Shown here one piece after another: positions 48,643 through 57,208 of a stretch of 64,000 nucleotides of DNA; positions within the stretch are counted from its first letter, which is position 1; each line of letters opens with the position of its first letter. This stretch comes from Pelatocladus maniniholoensis HA4357-MV3 (GTDB lineage Bacteria > Cyanobacteriota > Cyanobacteriia > Cyanobacteriales > Nostocaceae). The notes under the pieces are model-generated. The model had not been told where the DNA came from. It searched no databases and worked only from the letters and a program-made list of their open reading frames with translations. The translations under genes were made by a program, and so were the position numbers. The stretch is from contig JAHHHW010000154.1 of the NCBI GenBank assembly GCA_019359115.1, positions 1 to 64,000 of the forward strand. The letters run 5' to 3'.

Positions 48643-49431
48643 TCATCCTGCGACTTGAATTGGTCCAGATATACTTCCACTCATAAATTGTCTGATTAAA
48701 GGATTATCTGTGTGGTCTAGTTCACTGACTGTACCTTGCCACTGTACTGTACCGTGATAGAGAAATATTAGCCTATCTGCTGTTCTGCGGATGGTGCTTT
48801 CTTGGTGAGTGACAATTGCGTAGGTGCTACAGACTCCTTGTGTTGATCGCAATTGTCGGATTAAATCTTCGATTACTGTTGAGGCGATGGGGTCGAGTCC
48901 AGCCGTGGGTTCATCGTATAGTAAAACCTCTGGTCCTTCTTTGGTATTTTCCGGGTTAGACATAATTGCACGAGCAAAACTTACCCGTTTTCGCATCCCT
49001 CCAGATAGTTCCGCAGGATAGCGATCGCTTATTCCTGGTAAACCCACCATCTCTAATTTTTCCTCAACTAGTTCATGAACGCGCGATCGCGGCAATTTTG
49101 AGTTTTGATAGAGAAAGAACCCAACATTTTCATCTACTGTTAGTGAATCAAATAATGCCGCCTGTTGAAACACCATACCAATACCTACTGGATCGGCTGC
49201 ATCTTCAATCAATCCTTCTCGGCGCACACCTTGCACAATAATTTCTCCAGCATCAGGAGCAATTAAACCCGCAATTATACGTAGAATTGTTGATTTACCA
49301 GTACCACTAGGCCCAATTACTCCTAATGCTTCTCCCCGATAGATCCTCAAATCCACGTTATCTAATACTTTATTATCACCAAAGGATTTAGAAATACCTT
49401 TTAGTTCGATTAATGGTTCGTCATTAGTCAT
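48643..49431 (-). CDS. MlaF-type ABC transporter ATPase
   Basis: ATPase subunit expected to work with the MCE protein downstream. The 262 residues show Walker A GPSGTGKSTILRIIAGL, Q loop, signature LSGGMRKRVSFARAI, Walker B LLYDEPTAGLDP and the switch IVTHQ. The LSGGMRKRV form and the C-terminal LIRQFMSGSISGPIQVAG are characteristic of the Mla/TGD-type lipid importers. The start ATG (MTNDEPLIELKG) lies within a heptamer repeat (…ATGACTAATGACG). The gene is 178 bases upstream of the MCE gene, with repeats between; divergent from the CrtISO-like gene with only 69 bases between the start codons. Confidence 0.92.
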   Translation of the reverse strand: MTNDEPLIELKGISKSFGDNKVLDNVDLRIYRGEALGVIGPSGTGKSTILRIIAGLIAPDAGEIIVQGVRREGLIEDAADPVGIGMVFQQAALFDSLTVDENVGFFLYQNSKLPRSRVHELVEEKLEMVGLPGISDRYPAELSGGMRKRVSFARAIMSNPENTKEGPEVLLYDEPTAGLDPIASTVIEDLIRQLRSTQGVCSTYAIVTHQESTIRRTADRLIFLYHGTVQWQGTVSELDHTDNPLIRQFMSGSISGPIQVAG

Positions 49432-49516
49432 TGGTCAATAATCAAGGGTGATTGGTCATTTGTTATTAGTATTAGACAAGAGACAAAGGACAAATGACAA
49501 ATGACAAAAGACAAAT
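49428..49516. repeat. STRR tract that contains both start codons of a divergent gene pair
   Basis: Heptamers of the TTGGTCA/GACAAAT type fill the whole gap between the MlaF-like ATPase and the CrtISO-like gene. The ATG codons at 49431 (minus) and 49501 (plus) are themselves units of the repeat (ATGACTA, ATGACAA), leaving very little room for separate promoters. Confidence 0.85.
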
Positions 49517-51009
49517 ATGATGTCATCGTCATAGGTAGCGGTATTGGTGGGTTGTGTGCTGCGGCCTTACTTGCGCGTTATGGTAAACGCGTCATTGTCT
49601 GCGAAAGTCACACACTTGCTGGTGGTGCTGCTCATAATTTTAGACGTCGGGGATTTGAGTTTGATTCTGGCCCTTCATTTTACTGTGGTTTAACCGACAT
49701 CCAGAGTTTGAATCCTCTCAAACAAGTTCTAGATGCAATTGGCGAATCTGTTGCAGCCATACGCTATGACCCATTAGGACATTACCATTTTCCCGAAGGG
49801 ACTTTGGCAGTTTATAGTGATGGCGATCGCTATCGTGATGAAGTAGCTAAAATTACTCCTGTCGGTGCAAAGGAATTAGAAAATTTTGAACGCCGCCTCT
49901 TGCCTTTGTATGATGCGATGAAGGGTATTCCGACTCTGGCGCTCAGAGCAGATTGGCAATTACTTCCTCTGCTGCTGGGGCGTTATTTATCATCTATGTT
50001 AAAAATGTTACCCAATCTCTTACTTGTTCAGGCTTCTGTGGGTAGCGTGATGGATGCTACTGTCAGAGATCCTTGGGTCAGACGATTGATTGACCTGGAA
50101 TGTTTTTTATTATCAGGTTTAAAAGCACACGGGACAATTGCACCAGAAGTAGCTTTTATGTTGGGTGAACGTACTCGTGCTGGTGTTGAGTATCCTGTGG
50201 GTGGAAGTGGGGCGATTGTCAATGCTTTAGTGCGGGGGCTAGAACGGTGGGGTGGTAAGTTGCTGTTGGGGTGTCATGTCGAGCAAATTTTGGTGGAAGC
50301 AGGAAAAGTTGTAGGTGTACGGTTGCGATCGCAATCTATCCTGCAAGCACCTATAGTAATTTCTAATGCCAGTATTTGGGATACCTATACTCAATTATTA
50401 GATTCTGATGACTTACCCCCATCTGATCGCCGAGCAGCTTTGGCTACACCCACAGTCGAAAGTTTTATGCATTTACATTTAGGGATTCGTGCCGATGGTT
50501 TAGAAAATTTAACGGGACATCATGTAGTAGTTCACGACGCCAATAAAGATATCATCACACCAGGGAATACTTGCATGATATCAATTCCTAGCGTTTGGGA
50601 TGCAAAACTTGCGCCTGAAGGACACCATGTAGTCCATGCTTACACCCTAGAGCCTCATACCGGATGGGAACGCAACGATGGGTATGAACACAAGAAACAG
50701 GAAAAAGCAGAAACTTTGTATCGCGCCTTAGAGAAAATTATCCCAGATATTAAGGAGCGTGTGGTTTTAGAACTGATTGGTACGCCTCTAACTCATGGTT
50801 ATTATTTACGAAGATATCAGGGAACCTACGGTCCTGCGATCGCAGCAGGTAAGGGTATGTTTCCGGGAACCCACACACCCATACAGGGTTTGTATCGTGT
50901 AGGTGATAGTACTATGCCAGGAATTGGTGTACCTGCGGTAGCAGCGTCTGGGATTTTATGCGCGAATACGTTGGTGGGAGTAAAGCAAATGCAAAAATTG
51001 TTGGGATGA
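49501..51009 (+). CDS. CrtISO/phytoene desaturase-family FAD oxidoreductase
   Basis: A 502-residue flavoprotein with the dinucleotide-binding VIVIGSGIGGLCAAALLARY at the N terminus, the GGAAHNFRRRGFEFDSGPSF segment and the C-terminal YRVGDSTMPGIGVPAVAASG motif. This pattern is that of the carotenoid isomerase/desaturase and retinol saturase group. It differs from canonical CrtISO in its RRGFEFDSGPSF stretch, so a different polyene or unsaturated substrate is possible. The start lies in an STRR. The downstream metallophosphoesterase gene is on the same strand. Confidence 0.8.
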   Translation: MTKDKYDVIVIGSGIGGLCAAALLARYGKRVIVCESHTLAGGAAHNFRRRGFEFDSGPSFYCGLTDIQSLNPLKQVLDAIGESVAAIRYDPLGHYHFPEGTLAVYSDGDRYRDEVAKITPVGAKELENFERRLLPLYDAMKGIPTLALRADWQLLPLLLGRYLSSMLKMLPNLLLVQASVGSVMDATVRDPWVRRLIDLECFLLSGLKAHGTIAPEVAFMLGERTRAGVEYPVGGSGAIVNALVRGLERWGGKLLLGCHVEQILVEAGKVVGVRLRSQSILQAPIVISNASIWDTYTQLLDSDDLPPSDRRAALATPTVESFMHLHLGIRADGLENLTGHHVVVHDANKDIITPGNTCMISIPSVWDAKLAPEGHHVVHAYTLEPHTGWERNDGYEHKKQEKAETLYRALEKIIPDIKERVVLELIGTPLTHGYYLRRYQGTYGPAIAAGKGMFPGTHTPIQGLYRVGDSTMPGIGVPAVAASGILCANTLVGVKQMQKLLG

Positions 51010-51179
51010 TAATCATACTGAGGGGAAGGGGAAGCCGATGGCAGCCTCTTCCCCTTCCTCTTATAGAGTTATTAGTTGTCAGTGAACAATTATCAGGTGA
51101 AATCATAAGACAATTTTGGGAGTTATGCCAAAATCGTTATAGATTGCCTATCCTGGAAGCATATGGCAAGGAAAGTGGC

Positions 51180-52109
51180 ATGACCAGTCAGACAACTAGT
51201 TTAAAAACTTTGAAAATCGCTGTAGTTGGAGATGTTCACGATCAATGGGAAGTGGAGGATGGGAATGCACTCAAGCATCTTGGTGTTGACTTAGTGCTGT
51301 TTGTCGGAGATTTTGGTAATGAGTCGGTAGAAGTGGTCAGAGCGATCGCATCCCTTGATATTCCCAAGGCAGCAGTGATGGGAAACCACGATGCATGGTA
51401 CACTGCCACAGAATGGGGACGAAAAAAGTGTCCCTACGACCGTTCTAAAGAAGATTGGGTACAGGAACAGCTAAATTTATTAGGTGAAGCCCATGTTGGT
51501 TATAGGAAACTAGATATTCCTGCTTTTAACTTGACAGTGGTGGGGGGACGCCCCTTTACTTGGGGTGGGCCGGAGTGGCGATTTGCTGACATCTGCAAAG
51601 AACGCTATGGTGTCACCGATCTCGATGAGTCCGCCGTCAGGATTTTTGCAGCAGTCAAAAAGGCTGCTTATGAGACAATTATTTTTTTAGGTCACAATGG
51701 ACCTTCTGGGTTAGGCGATCGCCCAGAAGACCCCTGTGGTAAAGATTGGCACCCTATCGGCGGTGATTTTGGCGATCCTGATTTAGCTGAGGCGATATCT
51801 CTAACTCTCACTGCTGGTAAAATGGTTCCTCTGGTGACATTTGGTCATATGCACCAGACGTTACGACACACGAAGAAAGTGTTGCGAAAGCGCGTGTTTA
51901 CCAGTCCAGAGGGGACAGTTTACTTAAATGCGGCAAGTGTACCGAGAATTGTGGATAGTGATGGTCAAAAACTGCGGAATTTTTCGATTGTGCTGCTAGA
52001 AGATGGAGTAGTTTCCCAAGCCTCTAGTATCTGGGTTGCTAATGGCTATAAAGTAGCTTCTGAGGAAATTTTGTATGAAAAATCCCGTTCAGTAGTGCAA
52101 ACTGCATGA
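51180..52109 (+). CDS. Calcineurin-like metallophosphoesterase
   Basis: From ATG 51180 (AAGGA seven bases upstream; 309 residues): the dinuclear metal motifs are GDVHDQ (Asp18, His20), FVGDFGN (Asp44), GNHDAW (Asn69, His70), LGHNGPSGLG and FGHMHQTL. It is the cyanobacterial/plastid TIGR04168-like type. The open frame extends to 50958 with a GGGAAGGGGAAG-rich repeat segment, which does not look like protein. Substrate (phosphomonoester, cyclic nucleotide or nucleotide sugar) not predictable. The gene ends in a hairpin with a T tract before tRNA-Ser. Confidence 0.85.
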   Translation: MTSQTTSLKTLKIAVVGDVHDQWEVEDGNALKHLGVDLVLFVGDFGNESVEVVRAIASLDIPKAAVMGNHDAWYTATEWGRKKCPYDRSKEDWVQEQLNLLGEAHVGYRKLDIPAFNLTVVGGRPFTWGGPEWRFADICKERYGVTDLDESAVRIFAAVKKAAYETIIFLGHNGPSGLGDRPEDPCGKDWHPIGGDFGDPDLAEAISLTLTAGKMVPLVTFGHMHQTLRHTKKVLRKRVFTSPEGTVYLNAASVPRIVDSDGQKLRNFSIVLLEDGVVSQASSIWVANGYKVASEEILYEKSRSVVQTA

Positions 52110-52132
52110 ATTTGAGTTATGATTACTTACTG

Positions 52133-52151
52133 GTCAGCTTTTTTAGCTGAC
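52133..52151 (+). terminator. Hairpin after the metallophosphoesterase gene
   Basis: GTCAGCT and AGCTGAC pair around TTTTT (52133-52151), 23 bases after the stop. Further GCAGC and T-rich sequence follow at 52171-52182, directly before the tRNA. Termination and tRNA processing signals may overlap. Confidence 0.55.
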
Positions 52152-52182
52152 GGCTGACGAATAGAGTTCGGCAGCTTTTTTT

Positions 52183-52267
52183 GGAGAGGTGGCAGAGTGG
52201 TCGAATGCGCTCGACTTGAAATCGAGTGATGTGAAAGCATCCGTGGGTTCGAATCCCACCCTCTCCG
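52183..52267 (+). tRNA. tRNA-Ser(UGA)
   Basis: The 85-base molecule folds as a class II tRNA: acceptor GGAGAGG/CCTCTCC with discriminator G, anticodon stem CTCGA/TCGAG with loop CTTGAAA giving the anticodon UGA, a long variable arm (TGATGTGAAAGCATC) and the T arm GTGGG-TTCGAAT-CCCAC. CCA is not encoded. It reads UCA and probably other UCN codons. Confidence 0.97.
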
Positions 52268-52449
52268 CTTAACAATTAAAAATTAAAAGTTGCGAGCTTG
52301 TGCTTATTCTACCCCTGTTTGTCATCAAGAAACTGGCACAATTTGACTATGCGAATTGAGAAACGAAAAGTGCGATCGCAAATGTCTTTTTTCACAAATG
52401 AAAATTGATTAAAATCAAATACAGTAGGGTAGATGCATTACCACTGTGT

Positions 52450-53160
52450 TTAACGAAAACCCAATATTTCTGAAATCGCCGCGATAATATCGAGATAAAT
52501 ACTACCACCTCGTACCGACCGAAACAATTCAAAATTAGCTTTAGGATCACCAAAAAAAGGTCTGAGAGTCCATCCTAGCTGCATACCAACAAAGGCATAA
52601 AGCAACAACCAGGATCTTAAAATAGTAGTGCGAGTTCCTTTACCAACCTCATCTTGTTGGGAAAGTAACTGCATTCCTTCATAAAGAAATTTAACACCAA
52701 AAGAGCCTGTAATCACAAAAATGAACACATTCAAAAGTTTAAAAAATTGGTAAGAATCGGGAGCTGTGATTAGGAAAAATAGTGTGACTGGAGCCAAACT
52801 AAAAAGCAGAACACTAATCACAGACATAGCTGTGAGCAAGACTACCAAATGCTGTTGAATAGTACTACGAGAACCAAATAAAACATTAAAAAAGTACAAA
52901 GTTGGTAGACAAATAATTAGCGTTAATAAGTATAAGATTGGCAATTTGATAGCAGCAGATAATGCTTGCATCCAACTATGAGATGCACCAATAATCGCAC
53001 CATAAAGAGCAAAGAAAATTGAACTAGTAATGAGCAGAGAACTAGCTTTGGTTTCTAATCTCGTTCTTTGACGAATTTCTTCTAGAAAAGCTTGGCGATC
53101 GCGCAATAAGCTAATCTGCACCGCAAAGTATTTTTTTCCCTGAAATTGCCGTATAGTCAT
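52450..53160 (-). CDS. Conserved integral membrane protein, unknown function
   Basis: A 236-residue protein with a cytoplasmic amphipathic start (FQGKKYFAVQISLLRDRQAF) and five or six transmembrane helices (about 43-60, 70-95, 103-128, 133-155 and 178-200), a Yip1-like layout. GAGGATAGC precedes ATG 53160. The short C-terminal region GGSIYLDIIAAISEILGFR is amphipathic. It lies in the same orientation as the PAP2 gene, 31 bases from its end, so both may be cotranscribed. No catalytic motif was seen. Confidence 0.7.
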   Translation of the reverse strand: MTIRQFQGKKYFAVQISLLRDRQAFLEEIRQRTRLETKASSLLITSSIFFALYGAIIGASHSWMQALSAAIKLPILYLLTLIICLPTLYFFNVLFGSRSTIQQHLVVLLTAMSVISVLLFSLAPVTLFFLITAPDSYQFFKLLNVFIFVITGSFGVKFLYEGMQLLSQQDEVGKGTRTTILRSWLLLYAFVGMQLGWTLRPFFGDPKANFELFRSVRGGSIYLDIIAAISEILGFR

Positions 53161-53191
53161 GCTATCCTCACACTTTTATTGGTTGCTGATT

Positions 53192-53869
53192 TTACTCATT
53201 TGATGTTGAACGTCTACCCGACTTCCTGTATATTCGCCACGTTTCCAAACTCAGTATACAAGTCATCAACCAGACTACACCCGCCGCGTAACCAGCGATC
53301 ACATCAGTCGGCCAGTGTACGCCAAGATAAAGCCGACTAAAACCAATTGCTATAATTAAGATCATGGTGAATGTAAAAATCCATGCTCGCCAACGACGAT
53401 ATCGCTTTGCGATTAAATAGCCAATGAAACCATAAATTACTAATGAAATCATCGCATGACCGCTAGGAAAGCTGTATTGACCGACGTCAACGATACGATT
53501 CCACAATTGCGGGCGTACTCTACCAAATAACACTTTTATTAAATAATTTAAGCCGATCGCACCAACTGCGGCAATACCCAAAGTAGTTGCTTGCGAACGA
53601 CGGTGAATATAGAGTAATCTGATTGCTATTCCCAAACAAATCAGCAGCAAAAATACTGGTTCACCCAAAAAAGTGATACCCAGCATTACGCGATCGCCTA
53701 TGGGTGTATGCATCTGCCGAATTGCTAGTAAAATGCTTTGGTCGAACCTTTGAGTTTCTTGTTCGAGAACTTCGTCGGCGATTTGAGCAAATACCCACAA
53801 CGCTAGGGCTGAAAGTAACAGTCCCATTAACCGAATGCTAAATATTAAGGAAAAAATCCGCGATCGCAT
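53192..53869 (-). CDS. PAP2-family phosphatase
   Basis: A six-helix membrane phosphatase of 225 residues. The three active-site motifs are present: KVLFGRVRP (KxxxxxxRP form), PSGHAM and SRLYLGVHWPTDVIAG, with the two catalytic His and Asp on the extracytoplasmic side. Substrates of this group are phosphatidate, undecaprenyl diphosphate or phosphatidylglycerol phosphate. The start region MRSRIFSLIFSIRLMGLLLS forms the first helix. It follows the XRE gene by 32 bases in the same direction, suggesting a small transcription unit XRE-PAP2-membrane protein. Confidence 0.9.
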   Translation of the reverse strand: MRSRIFSLIFSIRLMGLLLSALALWVFAQIADEVLEQETQRFDQSILLAIRQMHTPIGDRVMLGITFLGEPVFLLLICLGIAIRLLYIHRRSQATTLGIAAVGAIGLNYLIKVLFGRVRPQLWNRIVDVGQYSFPSGHAMISLVIYGFIGYLIAKRYRRWRAWIFTFTMILIIAIGFSRLYLGVHWPTDVIAGYAAGVVWLMTCILSLETWRIYRKSGRRSTSNE

Positions 53870-53901
53870 CTAGTACCAGTTTTGTTGTATAGTAACTTTT
53901 C

Positions 53902-54114
53902 CTACTCTTCTACTACTTCAACTAAGTCTTCAATCATCACATCTAATGCACGCGCCATTTTCAAAATTGAGGTAAAATCTACCATTGCTAGCCCTCGCGA
54001 TCGCGCGTAGGCTCTGACTGAACTATAGGCTACTCCCGAATAGTCAGAGACATCCTTGAGCGTCCAACCTTTTTCACCTGCAAATTCCCTAATCCGTAGC
54101 CTAATTAGCCCCAT
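53902..54114 (-). CDS. Small XRE/Cro-type transcriptional regulator
   Basis: A 70-residue protein from ATG 54114 (MGLIRLRIREFAGEKGWTLK) made almost only of a helix-turn-helix domain: WTLKDVSDYSGVAYSSVRAY is the recognition segment and LAMVDFTSILKMARALDVMI completes the five-helix fold. AGAG lies about 6 bases upstream. Such proteins act as dimers and often regulate themselves. The promoter overlaps an AAACGAT palindrome which I infer to be its operator. It is the first gene of an apparent group with PAP2 phosphatase; an antitoxin role is possible, but no toxin gene lies beside it. Confidence 0.85.
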   Translation of the reverse strand: MGLIRLRIREFAGEKGWTLKDVSDYSGVAYSSVRAYARSRGLAMVDFTSILKMARALDVMIEDLVEVVEE

Positions 54115-54127
54115 TTTTTCTCTTGAC

Positions 54128-54178
54128 AAACGATGAGATTATATCGTTTAATTATTACACTTTAAATTAAAAAACGAT
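54128..54178 (-). promoter_or_regulatory. Promoter and probable operator of the XRE gene
   Basis: AAACGAT (54128-54134) and its complement ATCGTTT (54143-54149) are separated by 8 bases and cover a -10 hexamer TATAAT on the minus strand (54138-54143). A third AAACGAT lies at 54172-54178. The arrangement is that of a repressor dimer blocking its own promoter, by inference the XRE protein encoded 14 bases downstream. Confidence 0.65.
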
Positions 54179-54313
54179 CTCCCCCCGGCGTAGGAAACTG
54201 AAGGGCGATCGCTTTTCCATTAAATTAAATCTCTTCTTCAAACAGATACACCATCCGTAACAAGTTATCCGCCAAGGAATTTGGATGTATCCATCTCAAA
54301 AGGATTTGTCTAT

Positions 54314-54856
54314 ATGTTATCATTAACCACACCAAAAGCGATTGTCATCCGTGAGTCAAAAATTGTCCACAAGTCAAGAACCATCAACCCATTAGCCAGA
54401 TTTGTCACCGAAGAAGCTGTTTGCTTGATGTTGAATATCAAGCCAGAAAATATTTATGTAGTAGAATGCTGGCGCTATATGGTTTACGTTCATGGTAAGG
54501 GTGTGAGTAAGTTTGTGAGTTATGCAGATTTTCCGCCAATTCTGGGAGTCCGCCCACCAACCCAAGCAGAAACAGCCAAATGGCGCAGGCGTTGGCGAAA
54601 AAATTTCAACCCTGAATATAGAAAGCAAGCACCTCAATGGTGGGCAAAGTTTTTTGCAGGTGAAGCTTCCCAAGCCCCTTCAGAACCTACGTTGAAAAGT
54701 TGGAGTGATTTAGTAGAGTCAATTAAATTTGCATTTAATCAAGAAAGCTGGGAAATACTCCAAAAAAATTTGTTAAGTAAGTGGGTCAAATTAAATATAA
54801 AACCTCACCCTCAATCCCTCTCCTTAGTAAGGAGAGGGAAGCCGGAGGCAGGGTGA
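54314..54856 (+). CDS. Conserved hypothetical protein with repeat-derived C terminus
   Basis: From ATG 54314 (MLSLTTPKAIVIRESKIVHK) the product has 180 residues; an ATG at 54281 in the same frame is an alternative. The core shows VTEEAVCLMLNIKPENIYVV, YMVYVHGKGVSKFVSYADF and a Trp/Arg-rich KWRRRWRKNFNPEYRKQ, suggesting a nucleic-acid-binding surface, but no family is known to me. The last 18 codons (KPHPQSLSLVRRGKPEAG) are supplied by a palindromic repeat and probably replace the ancestral end. Function unknown. Confidence 0.6.
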   Translation: MLSLTTPKAIVIRESKIVHKSRTINPLARFVTEEAVCLMLNIKPENIYVVECWRYMVYVHGKGVSKFVSYADFPPILGVRPPTQAETAKWRRRWRKNFNPEYRKQAPQWWAKFFAGEASQAPSEPTLKSWSDLVESIKFAFNQESWEILQKNLLSKWVKLNIKPHPQSLSLVRRGKPEAG

Positions 54857-54860
54857 GGTT
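54801..54860. repeat. Nested palindromic repeat (60 bp) overlapping a gene end
   Basis: The outer arms AACCTCACCCT and AGGGTGAGGTT enclose an inner perfect palindrome CCCTCTCCTTA-G-TAAGGAGAGGG. The stop codon of the 54.3-kb gene is in the right arm (GGGTGAGG). TTATTTTATC follows, so it may also terminate transcription. A related sequence has entered cobB (about 26324-26358). Confidence 0.9.
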
Positions 54861-55115
54861 TTATTTTATCTTTAATTACACCTACCTACTTAGTTAAAAA
54901 ACAACCACTAACCACTAACTCCTAACCACCAGATCTTTCAAGGTGTAAATTTAGAAAATGAAAATTTCTTGGTGTCTTAGTGTTTTGGTGTTGAAAAAAA
55001 TTACTTTTTCAACACCAAAATACAGAGACACAAAGAGAAAATATATTTTCTTAACTTAAGATAATGGTTCTTTTTCTATCCACCTTGAAAGGACTACCGC
55101 TAACCACTAACCAAA

Positions 55116-56033
55116 CTATTCAGTAATTTTTTTCCTGGCTCTTTCTGCACGTGCTTCAGCACTTGCCATGACTTCATCCATGTTTTCTAACATTTCCCCA
55201 GGGAAGTTTTCTAAGACTCTAGTGGAAAGAGCAACCCGATTTTTTCCTTCATCTAAGTCAATAATTACGGCTTTGATTGACTGACCGACTTGGAATACTT
55301 TTTCGAGATTGTCAATAAATTTCTGAGTAATCTGCTTGATGTGAAGTAAAGCGCTAACGCCATCTATATCTACAAATACACCAAAGGGTCTGATACCACT
55401 AATTTTCCCTTCTACTAACTGACCTAGTTCAAAAGTACTGAAGCTAGCAGAACGAGTTGCCAAACGCTGGGAAAGTATAAGTTTTTTATTATTGCGATCA
55501 ATTTCTAAAAAACTAACAGTCAGAGTTTGTCCTTTGAGGGATTCTAAATTATTACGTTCTAGCAGGTGCGATCGCGGAATAAATCCCCGTAAACCCAGAA
55601 TATCAACAGTAACACCGCCTTTATTAACATTGAATACCCGGACTTCCACTGTCTGAGAATTATCACGCATTTGGGCTAGTCGTTCCCAAATATGTTTAAT
55701 TTCTAATTGTCGCCGCGAAAGTGTAACTTGGCCTTCTGCGTCTTGATCGCGAATGATTAAAAATTCTAATTCCTCATTGAGTGGCAGTACCTCTGACAAA
55801 TCTGTTACATTTCTCAAAGCAGCCTCTTCACGAGGAATAAAGGCAGACGATTTACCACCAATGTCTACATAAGCGCCATCTGGGTCTAACTGGAACACTT
55901 TCCCATGTACTACCTGTCCTTTTTGAAACTGGTAATCATGTTTTTCCAGCGCTTTAGCAAAATCGTCCATTGAAAAAGATGAATTGGCTTTTTGAGAAAG
56001 TTTAGTTTCAGAATTCATGAGTTGTGCAGACAA
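55116..56033 (-). CDS. rps1: 30S ribosomal protein S1 homologue (short, cyanobacterial Rps1b/Nbp1 type)
   Basis: The 305 residues carry three S1 RNA-binding domains: about 38-106 (GQVVHGKVFQLDPDGAYVDI), 123-190 (VEVRVFNVNKGGVTVDILGL) and 204-274 (GQLVEGKISGIRPFGVFVDI). Three domains and an Ala/Glu/Arg-rich tail match the cyanobacterial S1 proteins, which bind mRNA or nucleic acids without the six-domain layout of E. coli S1. A second, slightly longer S1 is usual in cyanobacteria and is not in this window. ATG 56033 gives MSAQLMNSETKL; the Met six residues later (56018) is an alternative. Confidence 0.9.
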   Translation of the reverse strand: MSAQLMNSETKLSQKANSSFSMDDFAKALEKHDYQFQKGQVVHGKVFQLDPDGAYVDIGGKSSAFIPREEAALRNVTDLSEVLPLNEELEFLIIRDQDAEGQVTLSRRQLEIKHIWERLAQMRDNSQTVEVRVFNVNKGGVTVDILGLRGFIPRSHLLERNNLESLKGQTLTVSFLEIDRNNKKLILSQRLATRSASFSTFELGQLVEGKISGIRPFGVFVDIDGVSALLHIKQITQKFIDNLEKVFQVGQSIKAVIIDLDEGKNRVALSTRVLENFPGEMLENMDEVMASAEARAERARKKITE

Positions 56034-56040
56034 ATTGTTA

Positions 56041-56160
56041 ATTAGTCAATAGTCCAGAGTCCATAGTCAATAGTTCAGAGTTTTTAATGACCCTTGACCA
56101 TTGAACGCCACGTGCTACAACGCGGGGAACCCGCGCAACGCAGTGGCTCCCCTTAACCAT
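56041..56160. repeat. GC-rich palindromic repeat in the rps1-dienelactone hydrolase gap
   Basis: After AATAGTCCAGAGTCCATAG-type heptamers, GCCACGTGCTACAACGCGGG and its partial complement CCCGCGCAACGCAGTGGC form an imperfect hairpin (about 56108-56148). It is of the dispersed GC-rich class. No gene. Confidence 0.7.
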
Positions 56161-56163
56161 TGA

Positions 56164-56910
56164 CTATTGTTGTAGCTGTTGTGCAAACAGTTGTTTTACC
56201 TGTTCCCAAGCATCAGCCGCAGCTATTGGATTATAGCTGGCACGTTGGTCACAGAAAAATCCGTGATCAGCTCCATCGTAGCGAAACACGCGATGAGGAA
56301 TTTTATATTTTTCTAACTCTGCTTCTATTTGGTTTACCTGTTTAGTAGGAATACTGGCGTCTTCCATACCAAAGAAAGCGTAGAGAGTTCCTGGAATATC
56401 TTTTGTACGAGTGATAGTAGCATCGCCGCCTCCTGGTGTGGCGTTAGCAATACGTGCGCCGTAGAAGGAAGCAGTAGCTTTGATATCTGGGAGAGTAGCA
56501 GCAAGATAAGCAACATGGCCGCCAAAGCAGAAACCTATACAACCAAAACCATCTTGTTTTACTTGTGGTAGAGTTTTGAGGTAGTCAATCGTTCTTTGAA
56601 TATCACTGAGTAGTTCTGATGCTTGGCTTTGTTCCCAAGCGTAGACTCTACCCACTTCTATATCTGCTGGTGTGTAACCTGTTTCAAAAGCAGGGGCGAC
56701 ACGTTCAAACAGCGCAGGGGCGATCGCTACATAACCTTCACGAGCAATACGTTCTGTAACATCGCGGATATGCGAGTTCACTCCAAAAATTTCTTGCAAG
56801 ACTATAACTCCTGGATAAGAGCCTGGTTCTTGAGGCTGGGCTATGTAAGTAGCTATCTCGAAATCAGCTTGCGAAAGATTAACTTTTGCGGTGTCAATTG
56901 CTCGTACCAT
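56164..56910 (-). CDS. Dienelactone hydrolase family protein
   Basis: An alpha/beta-hydrolase of 248 residues. The DLH nucleophile is a cysteine, here Cys128 in GFGCIGFCFGGHVAY; the other triad residues fit Asp184 (FGMEDASIP) and His216 (YDGADHGFFC). The LQEIFGVNSHIRDVTERIAR segment is conserved in the family. Besides dienelactone such enzymes act on small esters; the true substrate in cyanobacteria is unknown. It starts at ATG 56910, divergent from plmA over 298 bases. Confidence 0.9.
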   Translation of the reverse strand: MVRAIDTAKVNLSQADFEIATYIAQPQEPGSYPGVIVLQEIFGVNSHIRDVTERIAREGYVAIAPALFERVAPAFETGYTPADIEVGRVYAWEQSQASELLSDIQRTIDYLKTLPQVKQDGFGCIGFCFGGHVAYLAATLPDIKATASFYGARIANATPGGGDATITRTKDIPGTLYAFFGMEDASIPTKQVNQIEAELEKYKIPHRVFRYDGADHGFFCDQRASYNPIAAADAWEQVKQLFAQQLQQ

Positions 56911-57208
56911 AACAATTTTTACCAGTACTATGTATGATTTAGATATATCTATAGATATACCTATGCAAATATCTCTAAACTATCCCAAATCAAATTATTA
57001 ACTACTGGCAACGAATGTACTATAAATTTCCCTCAAATAATTTGAATCTATAAATAGAATATTTAACAAGTAAAATTTGTAGCTGGTTACAGAATGCTAA
57101 TAATGCAGCGTGGTAAAAATTACTATGCAGTAAAACAGGGTAAAAAACAAAGTATATAAACCTTGTAGCCTTCTACCTTTTTGTACCAGCAACTTTGGAG
57201 GCTTGGTG

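Noticed and set aside
50958-51179. 74-codon N-terminal extension of the metallophosphoesterase
   Set aside because: It overlaps the end of the CrtISO-like gene and a GGGAAGGGGAAG repeat, and a good Shine-Dalgarno precedes ATG 51180.
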